DNA of 64,000 nucleotides from Algoriphagus boseongensis (GTDB lineage Bacteria > Bacteroidota > Bacteroidia > Cytophagales > Cyclobacteriaceae): NCBI RefSeq assembly GCF_004362805.1, contig NZ_SNYF01000005.1, forward strand, positions 954,797 to 1,018,796, read 5' to 3'. The notes under the pieces are model-generated. The model saw only the letters and a list, made by a program, of their open reading frames with translations. It was not told the DNA's origin and made no database searches. A program made the translations under genes and the position numbers. Shown here in pieces: positions 27,458-36,101 of this stretch (the stretch's first letter is position 1; the number at the start of each line of letters is the position of its first letter).

Positions 27458-28612
27458 TTATGACATTTGACTATAGACTTCCCTGCGATTTTGAAAGGTT
27501 TTCAAAATCTCCAATTCTGAATTTTCATTCATTTGTGCGATTACCAAATCCGGAGAGGTTTGAGGATTCCATAAATAGGAATTCTTCTGAACTACCTGAT
27601 GAGGGATCAAGGAGGCCATTTTCCAAGCCTCGGAAACACTAGCTAATTGATTTCTAATTAGAAAATTCACTCCCTGAAGCAAGTTCAACGCTGAACCGGC
27701 AAGGGTCTGAGAGTTTTCCCGAAGATGGAGCTTGCCTTCGGAAGTGAGCCTTACTTTTCCACCAACTGGGGTTTCATAATCTCCGGGCTCCATCCCTGCT
27801 AAGGCAACAGAATCGCTTACCAAAAGCAGTTTATCTCCTTTTACTTTTTTGAAAACCTGGATTACTTCCTTGGGGAGATGAAACCCATCGGCAATAATAG
27901 ATGTAGCTAAGCCGTCCTCTGCCAATTGGGACCAGAGGTAATTTGGGTGTCTTGGAAGCATTCCATGAGCCCCATTTCCCAAGTGAGTAGAAAGAGTCGC
28001 TCCGGCTTTTACGGCTTCTTGAATTTGAATTTGGTTGGCATTGGTATGACCGATAGAAACCAAGACCCCTGAATCCACACATTTTTCAATAAAAGAAGCA
28101 CTTCCCACCCATTCAGGAGACAGGGTAATCAACTTGATATTTCCTTCTGCAGCATCTTGAAATTTTTGAAAAAGTGACCAATCCGGAGCTTGGACAAATT
28201 CCTTAAAATGAGCCCCTCTTGGACCTTCCTCAGAAGAAATGAAAGGCCCTTCCAAATGAATTCCTTGGATGCTTTCTTTGGCTTCCTGATCGGAATGAAT
28301 CAATTGGATTATCTGCTTTAGTAGCTTGATAAGCATCTCAGAACTATTGGTAATCACTGTTGGAAAGTGATAGCAACCCCCTTTTTCTCTGAGAATTCTG
28401 GAGATTTGACCCAAATCCAAAAAGTTATTTTGCAGACTATTGTAATCAAATCCTCCGTAACCATTTACCTGAATATCAAAGAATCCGGGACCAAACCATC
28501 GATCAGTCTCCAATGATTCTTTCAGAAGAATCACATCCTGAATCTTATTATCCGAGATGACAAGCTCATAGGACAAGTCATCGAATATAGATTTTGCAAT
28601 TACCTTTTCCAT
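27458..28612 (-). CDS. nagA: N-acetylglucosamine-6-phosphate deacetylase
   Basis: This enzyme removes acetate from GlcNAc-6-P to give glucosamine-6-P in the cytoplasm. The start is set at the ATG at 28612 (MEKVIAKSIFDD, 384 residues); a longer frame from 28663 would lie inside the transporter gene. The amidohydrolase fold shows GFFDIQVNGYGGFDYN, the metal-site glutamate in HLEGPF, the histidines in SIGHTNA and THLGNGAHGM, and the catalytic aspartate in LLVSDSVALAGM (usually VTDAM in other species). The start overlaps the end of the transporter gene by 13 bp, suggesting translational coupling. Its product feeds nagB, encoded in the same cluster. Confidence 0.93.
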   Translation of the reverse strand: MEKVIAKSIFDDLSYELVISDNKIQDVILLKESLETDRWFGPGFFDIQVNGYGGFDYNSLQNNFLDLGQISRILREKGGCYHFPTVITNSSEMLIKLLKQIIQLIHSDQEAKESIQGIHLEGPFISSEEGPRGAHFKEFVQAPDWSLFQKFQDAAEGNIKLITLSPEWVGSASFIEKCVDSGVLVSIGHTNANQIQIQEAVKAGATLSTHLGNGAHGMLPRHPNYLWSQLAEDGLATSIIADGFHLPKEVIQVFKKVKGDKLLLVSDSVALAGMEPGDYETPVGGKVRLTSEGKLHLRENSQTLAGSALNLLQGVNFLIRNQLASVSEAWKMASLIPHQVVQKNSYLWNPQTSPDLVIAQMNENSELEILKTFQNRREVYSQMS

Positions 28613-29922
28613 GACCTGATCTGATGTCCGTAAACTGCATAAAAGACCAAGTACAAATAGCAAGGAAACAACACCCAGTAGGCCAATCTTACGGAATACA
28701 AATCAGCAAAATAGCCGTAGAGCATAGGCATAATCGCATTTCCGCAAAGGCCCATAATCATCAGAGAAGCTCCCAATTTGGTAAAACGACCCAATCCATC
28801 CAGAGCCAATGGCCAAATCCCCGCCCAGACCAAGGAATTGGCTAAGCCGAGCAATACCACAAAAAGTATGGATATGTCCACAGTCATCCCCCAGAATTGA
28901 ATTGGGCCTTCGGCAAAGACAATAAACAAGGTCAAAATGGTACCCAAAAGCGTACAAATCCTCAAAACATTGACTTGGGAGATCACCTTAGGAATCAGTG
29001 AAATCCCAATCAAATAACCCAAAATGGTAAAGGCCAAGGTAAATGATGGAAATACTTTAGCATCCAACAAGCTAATCCCAAAAGAATTTGCATAAGGTAT
29101 CACGGTGTCAATTGCTATCACCTGAGTTCCGACGTGAAGGAATATTGCGATTGCTCCCAAAATCAAATGAGGAAACTGGAAGATTGAAGTTTTACCTGAA
29201 TTTGCGACAGCAACCTCCGCCGACTCATGCTCCGTGTCGATTTCAGGAAGCGGCGAAAACCTTACAAAAATTCCCAAACCGAACAGCACGGTTCCAACAA
29301 TTGTATATGGGGTAATTACCCGTTGGATCAATTCGGTCAAGGCCTCATCTTTAGCCTCTGGACTCATCAAATCCAATTGCTGAAAAAGTTCATTGTCTCC
29401 TACCCTTAGTACCACTGCAGCAAAGAGGATCGGCGCCAAAATCCCGGCTCCTTTATTGAAAATCCCCATGATGCTAATCCGCTGTGCAGCCCTTTCTTTA
29501 GGGCCTAAAACAGTCACATAAGGATTAGCTGCTGTCTGCAAAACTGCCAATCCAGTGCCTAATGTGAATAAACCCAAGAGAAAGAGCTCATAAGTTCTTG
29601 ACATTGCAGCAGGGACAAATAGAAATGCCCCAATTGCCATGGCGAAAAATCCATACATCATCCCTTTTTTAAAGCCAACCGACTTCAACAAATAAGATGA
29701 GGGAACAGACATCACCAAATAGGAAATGTAAAAAGCGAATGCAACTAGGTATGAATCAAAATTGCTTAGTGTAAAAGCTATTTTGAAGTAAGGAATCAAT
29801 ATGGCATTGACCCATGAAACAAAACCAAAAATGAAAAAAAGCATACCGATGATTCCTATCGAAATCCAGGTATCTCTGGAACTAAGCGATTCCGCTTTAA
29901 CGGCTGCTGGGCTTTGAGCCAT
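28600..29922 (-). CDS. MFS sugar transporter, probable N-acetylglucosamine permease (NagP/FucP-like)
   Basis: A 440-residue 12-helix transporter of the FucP-type sugar:H+ symporter family. Marks include FVSWVNAILIPYFKIAF near the start, SYLVMSVPSSYLLKSVGFKKGMM, and the ANPYVTVLGPKERAAQRIS stretch typical of FucP/NagP proteins. The position between nagB and nagA makes GlcNAc the likely substrate, taken from the periplasm to the cytoplasm. A kinase to phosphorylate GlcNAc is not in this window. The 18 nt ending in the start codon are identical to those of nagB, and an inverted repeat TCCAAAT-N5-ATTTGGA lies 32 bp upstream of the start, both probably regulatory. Confidence 0.88.
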   Translation of the reverse strand: MAQSPAAVKAESLSSRDTWISIGIIGMLFFIFGFVSWVNAILIPYFKIAFTLSNFDSYLVAFAFYISYLVMSVPSSYLLKSVGFKKGMMYGFFAMAIGAFLFVPAAMSRTYELFLLGLFTLGTGLAVLQTAANPYVTVLGPKERAAQRISIMGIFNKGAGILAPILFAAVVLRVGDNELFQQLDLMSPEAKDEALTELIQRVITPYTIVGTVLFGLGIFVRFSPLPEIDTEHESAEVAVANSGKTSIFQFPHLILGAIAIFLHVGTQVIAIDTVIPYANSFGISLLDAKVFPSFTLAFTILGYLIGISLIPKVISQVNVLRICTLLGTILTLFIVFAEGPIQFWGMTVDISILFVVLLGLANSLVWAGIWPLALDGLGRFTKLGASLMIMGLCGNAIMPMLYGYFADLYSVRLAYWVLFPCYLYLVFYAVYGHQIRSWKR

Positions 29923-29937
29923 AGGCTAGGTTGGGTT
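29920..29937 (-). repeat. 18-nt leader repeat, copy 1 (transporter start)
   Basis: On the minus strand this reads AACCCAACCTAGCCTATG, the last three bases being the start codon of the transporter. The identical 18 nt end in the nagB start codon at 30756-30773. Either a duplicated 5' leader or a shared translation signal. Confidence 0.8.
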
Positions 29938-29953
29938 GGTGATAATGGGTTTA

Positions 29954-29972
29954 TCCAAATTCTACATTTGGA
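29954..29972. promoter_or_regulatory. Inverted repeat, candidate nag operator
   Basis: TCCAAAT-TCTAC-ATTTGGA, perfect 7-bp arms with a 5-bp spacer, lies 32-50 bp upstream of the transporter start and downstream of nagB. Upstream of nagB a single CTCCAAATTT half-site-like sequence occurs. A sugar-responsive regulator site is inferred. Confidence 0.45.
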
Positions 29973-30017
29973 ATTTCTATAAATACCAAATTTTACCTTA
30001 TCAAAACAAGAGCTTTC

Positions 30018-30758
30018 CTATGAATTAGCAGAAAGTAGGGATGAAGAGTCTTGGTCTAAAAAAATTTGACAGGCTGGATGAGATTGTAAAATTGAAGCTG
30101 GATGCCAAACGCTTATTTCTCCTTCCAGACAATCTTTAACAGCCTTGGCTTTTCTCAAATCTGGAACAGAACAGATAATGGATTTTGACTTGAGAATCTG
30201 CTTGATTGACATGGAAATGGCTTTTTTGGGAACTGAGTCCATATTAGGAAACCATCCCTCCCCTAATTGCTGGGCTCTGCAAGCTTCATCTAGTTCCACT
30301 ACCAGATAAGGGACTTCAGTTTCAAAGTTTGCTGGTGGATCATTAAAGGCCAAATGCCCATTTTCCCCAATCCCAACAAAAGCCACATCAATTGGATGAT
30401 TTTGAATTAATTGAGATAGACGCTCGCATTCTTTCTCAGGATCATTTTCTCCATCGATTAAATGATAAGCTTTTAATTCTACCAAGTTGAAGAATCGCTC
30501 TTTTAGATACTTTCTAAAACTTGCGGGATGAGTTATTGGAAGTCCAATGTACTCATCCAGATGAAATACAGTAACCTTTCTCCAATCAATGTCCTTTTCT
30601 TCCAGAAGTTGCTTTAAAGTCTCAAATTGGCTGGTTCCTGTTGCCAAAATCAAGTTTGCATATCCCTGAGATGCCAAAGCTTTTCTAATCAAATCTGCAC
30701 CAATCTTTCCGGCAAGTTTTCCAAGTTCTTTGGGATTTGGACTAATGGAGATATTCAT
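30018..30758 (-). CDS. nagB: Glucosamine-6-phosphate deaminase
   Basis: A 246-residue cytoplasmic enzyme converting glucosamine-6-P to fructose-6-P and ammonia. Visible motifs: phosphate loop [11 protein letters not shown], catalytic-base segment FHLDEYIGL, the family signature [15 protein letters not shown], and [10 protein letters not shown] near the allosteric or active-site lid. The size is close to the 260-residue standard. It is the first gene of the minus-strand nag cluster and is divergent from the BNR exoprotein at 30942. The gap to the transporter is 95 bp and includes the candidate operator, so the downstream genes may also have their own promoter. Confidence 0.95.
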   Translation of the reverse strand: MNISISPNPKELGKLAGKIGADLIRKALASQGYANLILATGTSQFETLKQLLEEKDIDWRKVTVFHLDEYIGLPITHPASFRKYLKERFFNLVELKAYHLIDGENDPEKECERLSQLIQNHPIDVAFVGIGENGHLAFNDPPANFETEVPYLVVELDEACRAQQLGEGWFPNMDSVPKKAISMSIKQILKSKSIICSVPDLRKAKAVKDCLEGEISVWHPASILQSHPACQIFLDQDSSSLLSANS

Positions 30759-30773
30759 AGGCTAGGTTGGGTT
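30756..30773 (-). repeat. 18-nt leader repeat, copy 2 (nagB start)
   Basis: Reads AACCCAACCTAGCCTATG on the minus strand and includes the nagB start codon. It matches the transporter leader at 29920-29937 exactly, whereas flanking sequence on both sides differs. Confidence 0.8.
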
Positions 30774-30941
30774 TAAAGTAATTTTTGGATCTGTTGAAAG
30801 ATCAGGATTCTCCAAATTTCTAACAAGGTCTTTTTTCTAAACTCCAAAGGAAATTTTTCAATGTGCTCAATGATTTAAATCTATTCCTTTGGTATAGCCT
30901 AAAGATTTGTAAATTATTCAATCAACCAACCACCTTATTTC

Positions 30942-33900
30942 ATGAAAAGCCTTTTTAAAGTGAGTATGGCATTTTTATGCCTCTACTCCTTCACTTCAGA
31001 GCTAATTATCGCTCAGCAACTCCCCGTCGACACAGCTTACTTCAGCAGTTTCAAATGGAGAAATATTGGTCCCCTAAGAGGCGGGCGTTCCTTGGGAAGC
31101 ACAGGAAGTCCCAGCAGACCCAATGAATATTATTTCGGAGCCACTGGAGGAGGATTATGGAAAACCATAGACGGAGGCAATGAATGGTTCCCTGTTACAG
31201 ATGGTCAAATCTCCTCCTCCAGTATTGGAGCTGTTGCAGTAGCTGAATCCAATCCCGATGTGGTATATATCGGAGGTGGTGAAACACAACTTCGAGGAAG
31301 CATAACCCAAGGCGATGGAGTCTATAAATCAACCGATGCCGGAAAAACTTGGAAGCATATGGGTCTGAAGGAAACCCAAGCTATTTCCAGAATCCGAATC
31401 CATCCGGAAAATGAGAATTTGGTTTATGTGGCTGCTCTTGGCCATCCTTATGGAGAGAATGAAGAAAGAGGAGTTTTCCGATCCAAGGACGGAGGAGAAA
31501 CTTGGGAAAAAGTATTGTACGTCAGTGATAAAGCCGGCGCAGCAGATTTGATCATCGACCGAACCAACCCAAAAATAATCTATGCATCAACTTGGCAGGT
31601 CTATAGAAAAGCATGGAAAATGTGGGGAGGCGGACCAGACAGTAAATTATGGAAATCCACAGATGGTGGGGATACTTGGAAGGATTTAACTTCAAATCCG
31701 GGAATGCCAGAAGGGCCAATTGGAAAAATTGGAGTAACAGTTTCTCCCGCAAATCCACAGCGAGTTTGGGCAATTGTAGAAGCCAATGAGGGTGGAGTTT
31801 TCCGCTCGGATGATGGCGGTTCGACATGGGAAAAAGTAAATAACGAGAGAAAGCTTAGGCAGCGAGCATTTTACTATTCCAGAATCTATGCTGACCCTAA
31901 AGATCCAAATACTGTTTATGGATTAAATGTAGATTTCTGGAAATCTACCGATGGAGGAAAGACTTTTGATAAGGAAATCCAAGTCCCTCATGGAGACAAT
32001 CATGACCTCTGGATCGATCCAAATAACCCTTTGAGAATGATCAGTTCCAATGACGGAGGAGGAATAGTAAGTATCAATGGAGGAGAAACCTGGACTGAGG
32101 AAGATTACTCGACGTCCCAGTTTTACCATGTCATGACCACCTCAGATGTTCCCTACCATGTGGCAGGAGCACAACAGGATAACACTACCTTGGCTATGCC
32201 CAGTGAAGGTTGGGATCATATGCTTGCGCGGGGACCGGGCCATGGATGGCAATACGATGTAGGTGGTGGAGAAAGTGGATGGATCACCCAAAGTCCTACA
32301 GATCCGGATATTTTTTATGCAGGAAGTCAGGGAGCCTTATTAACACGATACAATAGAAAGACAGGACAGATCAGAGACATTCAGGTGTATCCTAGATTTT
32401 TCTCAGGAGAACCTGCATCAGCCCTTCCAGAAAGATGGCAATGGACTTTCCCAATCATGTTTTCCCCTATTGATCCAAAAATCATGTATACCACTTCTCA
32501 GCATGTTTGGAAGACTACGAATGACGGACAAACCTGGGAAAAAATCAGTCCAGATTTAACCTATGCCGATCCTGAAACTTTAGGTAAATCCGGTGGAATC
32601 ATCACTATGGACATGAATGGACCGGAAATCTATGCAACCGTTTTTGCCTTAGCTCCATCCAATCATGATGTCAATACCATTTGGGCGGGTTCGGACGACG
32701 GAAAAGTCCATATCACTCAAGATGGAGGTAAAAACTGGGTGGATATCACTCCAGCCGAACTTCCAAAGTTTTCAAGAATCAGCATCATTGAGGAAAGTAA
32801 ATTCAATCCGGGCACACTTTATTTAGCTGCAAACCGCTATCAGGTAGATGACCGTCAGCCTTATGTTTTCAAGACTTCTGACTATGGAAAGACTTGGACC
32901 AAAATCATCAATGGAATTACTGACGGGCATTTTGCCAGAGCAATTCGGGAGGATTTGGTGAAAAAGGGACTGCTCTATTTGGCAACCGAACATGGAGTTT
33001 ACATTTCCTTTAATGACGGAGCTAATTGGCAATCACTTCAATTAAACCTTCCAGACACTCCGATTAGGGATTTGGTTTTGAAAAACGACGATGTGGTTTT
33101 AGGCTCCCATGGACGTGGATTTTGGATATTGGATGATATCCGCCCACTGCGAGATGCCCAAGAAGCTTTAGCCCAAAAAGAGTTAATGCTCTTTGAACCT
33201 GCAAATCCAATTAGAGGGGTATATGATGCAGCAATTCAATATTACCTTCCTGAAGAGGCGGATGAAGTGCTCATTGAGATTTCTGACAAATCAGGAAATT
33301 TGGTTGCTCAGCATACCGGTAAAAAAGACGATAAGAAAAGAAACAGCCCTGGTACAAAAGCCGGCATCAATACCTTTACTTGGGACATGCGCTATCCCGG
33401 AGCCACTGTTTTTGACGGAATGATCATTTGGAGTGCAAGGCCTCAGCGTGGTCCGTTGGCTCCAATTGGAGAATATCAGGTAAAGGTTAGAGCCTTAGGA
33501 AAAGAGGAGAGCTCAAGCTTCAAACTGGAAATGGATCCAAATCTAAAAGGCGTGACCAAAGAAGATATCCAAAAACAATTTGATCTGGCCATTCAAATTC
33601 GGGACAAAGTTTCTGAGGCAAATGAGGCTGTGATCTTAATTCGGGAGATTAAATCTCAGGCGGATTCGATCAAATTAAAATCAAATAGCGCTACAATTAA
33701 GCGTATTGATGCTCTGGTTGCTAAGCTTGAAGTGGTAGAAGAAAATCTCTATCAGGTAAGAAATCAGAGTCCGCAGGATCCTTTGAATTTCCCAATCAAA
33801 TTGAATAACCGTTTGGCTTCCCTTCAGCGAAGTGTGGAAACTGGGCAAGCCCGGCCAACGGATGCAGCCTATGTGGTCTTTGATGAATTATCCAAGGAAT

Positions 33901-33998
33901 TGGAAGGGCATTTGGCAGAGTTGAATCAAATAATACAAACTGATTTAAAGCGTGTAAATGCGACTTTACCCCAGAAAATCGTATTGGAGAAAAAGTAA
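30942..33998 (+). CDS. Exported VPS10/sortilin-like BNR-repeat beta-propeller protein
   Basis: A 1018-residue exported protein with a signal peptide ending about IIAQQ. The mature part is full of Asp-box turns (S-x-D-G-G-x-T-W type): KTIDGGNEW, KSTDAGKTW, RSKDGGETW, KSTDGGDTW, RSDDGGSTW, KSTDGGKTF and further weak copies to about residue 700. This fits two beta-propellers as in the sortilin/VPS10-like family abundant in Bacteroidota. A C-terminal part (about 780-1018) has beta-rich then helical sequence (FDLAIQIRDKVSEANEAV). The function is not established for this family; peptidase association and sugar binding are both suggested. It is monocistronic and followed by a perfect terminator. Confidence 0.87.
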   Translation: MKSLFKVSMAFLCLYSFTSELIIAQQLPVDTAYFSSFKWRNIGPLRGGRSLGSTGSPSRPNEYYFGATGGGLWKTIDGGNEWFPVTDGQISSSSIGAVAVAESNPDVVYIGGGETQLRGSITQGDGVYKSTDAGKTWKHMGLKETQAISRIRIHPENENLVYVAALGHPYGENEERGVFRSKDGGETWEKVLYVSDKAGAADLIIDRTNPKIIYASTWQVYRKAWKMWGGGPDSKLWKSTDGGDTWKDLTSNPGMPEGPIGKIGVTVSPANPQRVWAIVEANEGGVFRSDDGGSTWEKVNNERKLRQRAFYYSRIYADPKDPNTVYGLNVDFWKSTDGGKTFDKEIQVPHGDNHDLWIDPNNPLRMISSNDGGGIVSINGGETWTEEDYSTSQFYHVMTTSDVPYHVAGAQQDNTTLAMPSEGWDHMLARGPGHGWQYDVGGGESGWITQSPTDPDIFYAGSQGALLTRYNRKTGQIRDIQVYPRFFSGEPASALPERWQWTFPIMFSPIDPKIMYTTSQHVWKTTNDGQTWEKISPDLTYADPETLGKSGGIITMDMNGPEIYATVFALAPSNHDVNTIWAGSDDGKVHITQDGGKNWVDITPAELPKFSRISIIEESKFNPGTLYLAANRYQVDDRQPYVFKTSDYGKTWTKIINGITDGHFARAIREDLVKKGLLYLATEHGVYISFNDGANWQSLQLNLPDTPIRDLVLKNDDVVLGSHGRGFWILDDIRPLRDAQEALAQKELMLFEPANPIRGVYDAAIQYYLPEEADEVLIEISDKSGNLVAQHTGKKDDKKRNSPGTKAGINTFTWDMRYPGATVFDGMIIWSARPQRGPLAPIGEYQVKVRALGKEESSSFKLEMDPNLKGVTKEDIQKQFDLAIQIRDKVSEANEAVILIREIKSQADSIKLKSNSATIKRIDALVAKLEVVEENLYQVRNQSPQDPLNFPIKLNNRLASLQRSVETGQARPTDAAYVVFDELSKELEGHLAELNQIIQTDLKRVNATLPQKIVLEKK

Positions 33999-34020
33999 TC
34001 CAATTGATTTCAAAAATTTC

Positions 34021-34053
34021 AAAACCCCAAAAGTTTAGCGCTTTTGGGGTTTT
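34021..34053. terminator. Bidirectional intrinsic terminator
   Basis: Perfect 13-bp stem AAAACCCCAAAAG / CTTTTGGGGTTTT with a 7-nt loop between two convergent genes. The flanking A and T runs permit termination both ways. Confidence 0.85.
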
Positions 34054-34056
34054 GCT

Positions 34057-34536
34057 TTAGGATTCTTTTAATTCTGAAAGAATTACACCAAGGTCGTATT
34101 GAAGATCCTCATCCAATTTCTCAATTAATTTTTCTGCCTTTTGAAGTTGGACTTGAAAAAGATTGGTCAAGACTGGATGTCTGAATTTCAAATAGCCGTA
34201 AAGCTTGATTTTTTCGCAAAAGTACAAAATCAACTCAGCCTGATCAGCCTTATTCTTACTGAGCTTGAGCGCTTTATTTAACTTTCTCCGAATGGCTTGT
34301 GCGGCCTTTTTGGCAAAGTAATAGTTCTTGGTATTGGCAGTTTGAAAGGCATCTTCCAACTCTTCTTTGACCGAATCAACAAACAGCGTTGGTTGGTCTT
34401 TTTCATAAAGCTTGAAGTATAGAAAAGCCTTATTGTCTCGGCTGAACTTTGCCAAGTCAGAAATCAACTCGATCAATTCCTTTTCAGAGAGGTATCCGAG
34501 TTCCTTTTTGATATGGGAAAGACTGGGGATTTCCAT
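34057..34536 (-). CDS. Helical cytoplasmic protein of unknown function (159 aa)
   Basis: A 159-residue, almost entirely helical, lysine- and glutamate-rich protein without signal or membrane segments. I do not recognise a family. Charged helices (KKAAQAIRRKLNKALKLSKNKADQAELILYFCEKIKLYGY) suggest a protein- or nucleic-acid-binding bundle. Its ATG overlaps the stop of the DoxX-like gene in a TGATG arrangement, so translation is coupled and it is the last gene of a four-gene operon with M20 and DUF819. The operon context gives no clear function. Confidence 0.7.
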   Translation of the reverse strand: MEIPSLSHIKKELGYLSEKELIELISDLAKFSRDNKAFLYFKLYEKDQPTLFVDSVKEELEDAFQTANTKNYYFAKKAAQAIRRKLNKALKLSKNKADQAELILYFCEKIKLYGYLKFRHPVLTNLFQVQLQKAEKLIEKLDEDLQYDLGVILSELKES

Positions 34537-34952
34537 CAGCTTTTTGAATTGGTTTTCAACATATAAAAGTCCAAACTAAATTTCCCACAACCCAAGAAAC
34601 CCAATGCAAAGGAGGACAGGCTCAGTGTAAAAGGAAGCATTCCATCCTCCAAGATTCTTCCCCCATGAGCGAAAATAACTGCAATGGCCAATGTGAAAGC
34701 CATAGTAAAAGCCCCAAACCTAAAACCTAATAGAATCAAAATCGCAGAAATAAACTCCACCCATTGTGAGAGTTGAGCGAATAACTCAGGCATGGGCCAT
34801 TCAAGAGAAGTCAGAAAACCGGTGAGTTCTTCCATTTTACCTTCAAAAAGATAGGAGAAACTAGCCCGAAGCAAGTAAATCCCTAAACCCAATCGAAGGA
34901 TTAAAACTCCCAAATTGAAGAATGTGGTTTGATATAAATTTCGGCCTTCCAT
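34536..34952 (-). CDS. DoxX-like small membrane protein
   Basis: A 138-residue protein with four membrane helices. The DoxX/DoxD pattern is visible as GVLILRLGLGIYLLRASFSYLFEGKM, a long loop with a WVEFISAILILLGFRFGAFTM helix pair, and IFAHGGRILEDGMLPF. DoxX-like proteins are linked to redox or membrane stress, but most bacterial members are untested. It is separated by 3 bp from DUF819 upstream and overlaps the next gene (TGATG), a tight cistron order. Confidence 0.75.
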   Translation of the reverse strand: MEGRNLYQTTFFNLGVLILRLGLGIYLLRASFSYLFEGKMEELTGFLTSLEWPMPELFAQLSQWVEFISAILILLGFRFGAFTMAFTLAIAVIFAHGGRILEDGMLPFTLSLSSFALGFLGCGKFSLDFYMLKTNSKS

Positions 34953-34955
34953 GGT

Positions 34956-36101
34956 TTAAAATTGATTAAAAAGATAAATCGTCAGCATCCCCCAGCCAGT
35001 TCCTGTAACCATACTTAGTATTGCCAAGAGCACTGCGTGAGGCATCAAATCCTTCCGATAAGCTGCCGTTACTGCAGGAGCCGTTGATATGCCTCCCAAA
35101 TTAGCCATCGAAGCTATGGGAACCCAAATAAAATTCAATCTCAAAAGCCAGGATACTAAAAGCATTCCCATAAAGTGAAGAATAAGCCAGCAGATTACGA
35201 TTGCAACAAAAATCCAAGGGAGTGTAAGGTTGCTGAAATCCAGCCGAAGACCCAAAATCGCCATGACCAATACAATACAAATCCCGCCCAATTGAAGTGA
35301 AAAGCGGGTATTCCAGGATGGAATCAGGTTACCAAGAAGTATCCCAAGAATGGAAAGAATAATTACCAGATTTAGAAATGAAAGTTCCAAAAGGAAGCTA
35401 ATTCCTGCGAGAGAAAGAAAAATCAAAGAAATCACCAAAGGATAAATTTTCTTGCCGGAACCCTGATCAACTCCTTCCAGATTAATGGGCAAAGAATCTT
35501 TTATTCCAACCAATTTGCTTAGCTCCTCCCCTTTTTTGATAAACTGAAACATCAGAATGGTCCAGATATTCACCAGGATATTATCCAAAACCAAAACTGA
35601 GAGAAAGATATTTTCGGGAGTTTGAGCCAATTCCTTTAAAATCAATTGAGAAGTACTTCCACCAATCCAGCCACCCACTATCGGGACCAAACCTTTCCAA
35701 TAGTCATTATCCAGAAAAACGCTCGAAGCCTCTGGTGAAACTCCAACGGAAATCGCAACCAAGACAACTGGCAAAGTTGCGATAAACAAACTTCCTGCAA
35801 AAAACAGAATCAAAGGTTTGACTCCCACGATTGCCAATTGCTTTATGGGCAATGCAGCCATTACTGAAAGCAGGGTAATTGGTATAATCCAGTTCCTGCT
35901 CAAGCTATGCAAGTAAACTCCAGAAAGATCCCAACCGAATAAGTGTGTAAATCCTGCTGGAATTACATAAGCGAAAAGAATTGCCGGAAACCAATTCAAA
36001 ATTCCCTCTACAATTCGATTTCTTACCTTATTGATTTTCAGAACAAAAAATACGGTCAATGCAACTATCAAAGAAGCAAGAATGTCTGGATTTAAAGGCA
36101 T
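34956..36101 (-). CDS. DUF819-family polytopic membrane protein
   Basis: A 381-residue protein with about ten membrane helices and the DUF819 motif VPIVGGWIGGSTSQLIL, plus a paired second half with NLGGISTAPAVTAAYRKDL. The repeated glycine-rich motifs suggest a transporter with inverted repeats. The preferred start is the ATG at 36101, which overlaps the M20 stop as TGATG; an ATG 30 bp upstream (36131) would sit inside M20. The coupling to a secreted M20 peptidase suggests uptake of its products, but this is inference. No transport substrate is known to me for this family. Confidence 0.8.
   Translation of the reverse strand: MPLNPDILASLIVALTVFFVLKINKVRNRIVEGILNWFPAILFAYVIPAGFTHLFGWDLSGVYLHSLSRNWIIPITLLSVMAALPIKQLAIVGVKPLILFFAGSLFIATLPVVLVAISVGVSPEASSVFLDNDYWKGLVPIVGGWIGGSTSQLILKELAQTPENIFLSVLVLDNILVNIWTILMFQFIKKGEELSKLVGIKDSLPINLEGVDQGSGKKIYPLVISLIFLSLAGISFLLELSFLNLVIILSILGILLGNLIPSWNTRFSLQLGGICIVLVMAILGLRLDFSNLTLPWIFVAIVICWLILHFMGMLLVSWLLRLNFIWVPIASMANLGGISTAPAVTAAYRKDLMPHAVLLAILSMVTGTGWGMLTIYLFNQF

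Noticed and set aside
30759..30941. TAnnTTTG promoter for nagB or the BNR protein
   Set aside because: Only near matches with wrong spacing were found (for example TAAAGATTTG), so no promoter is annotated.
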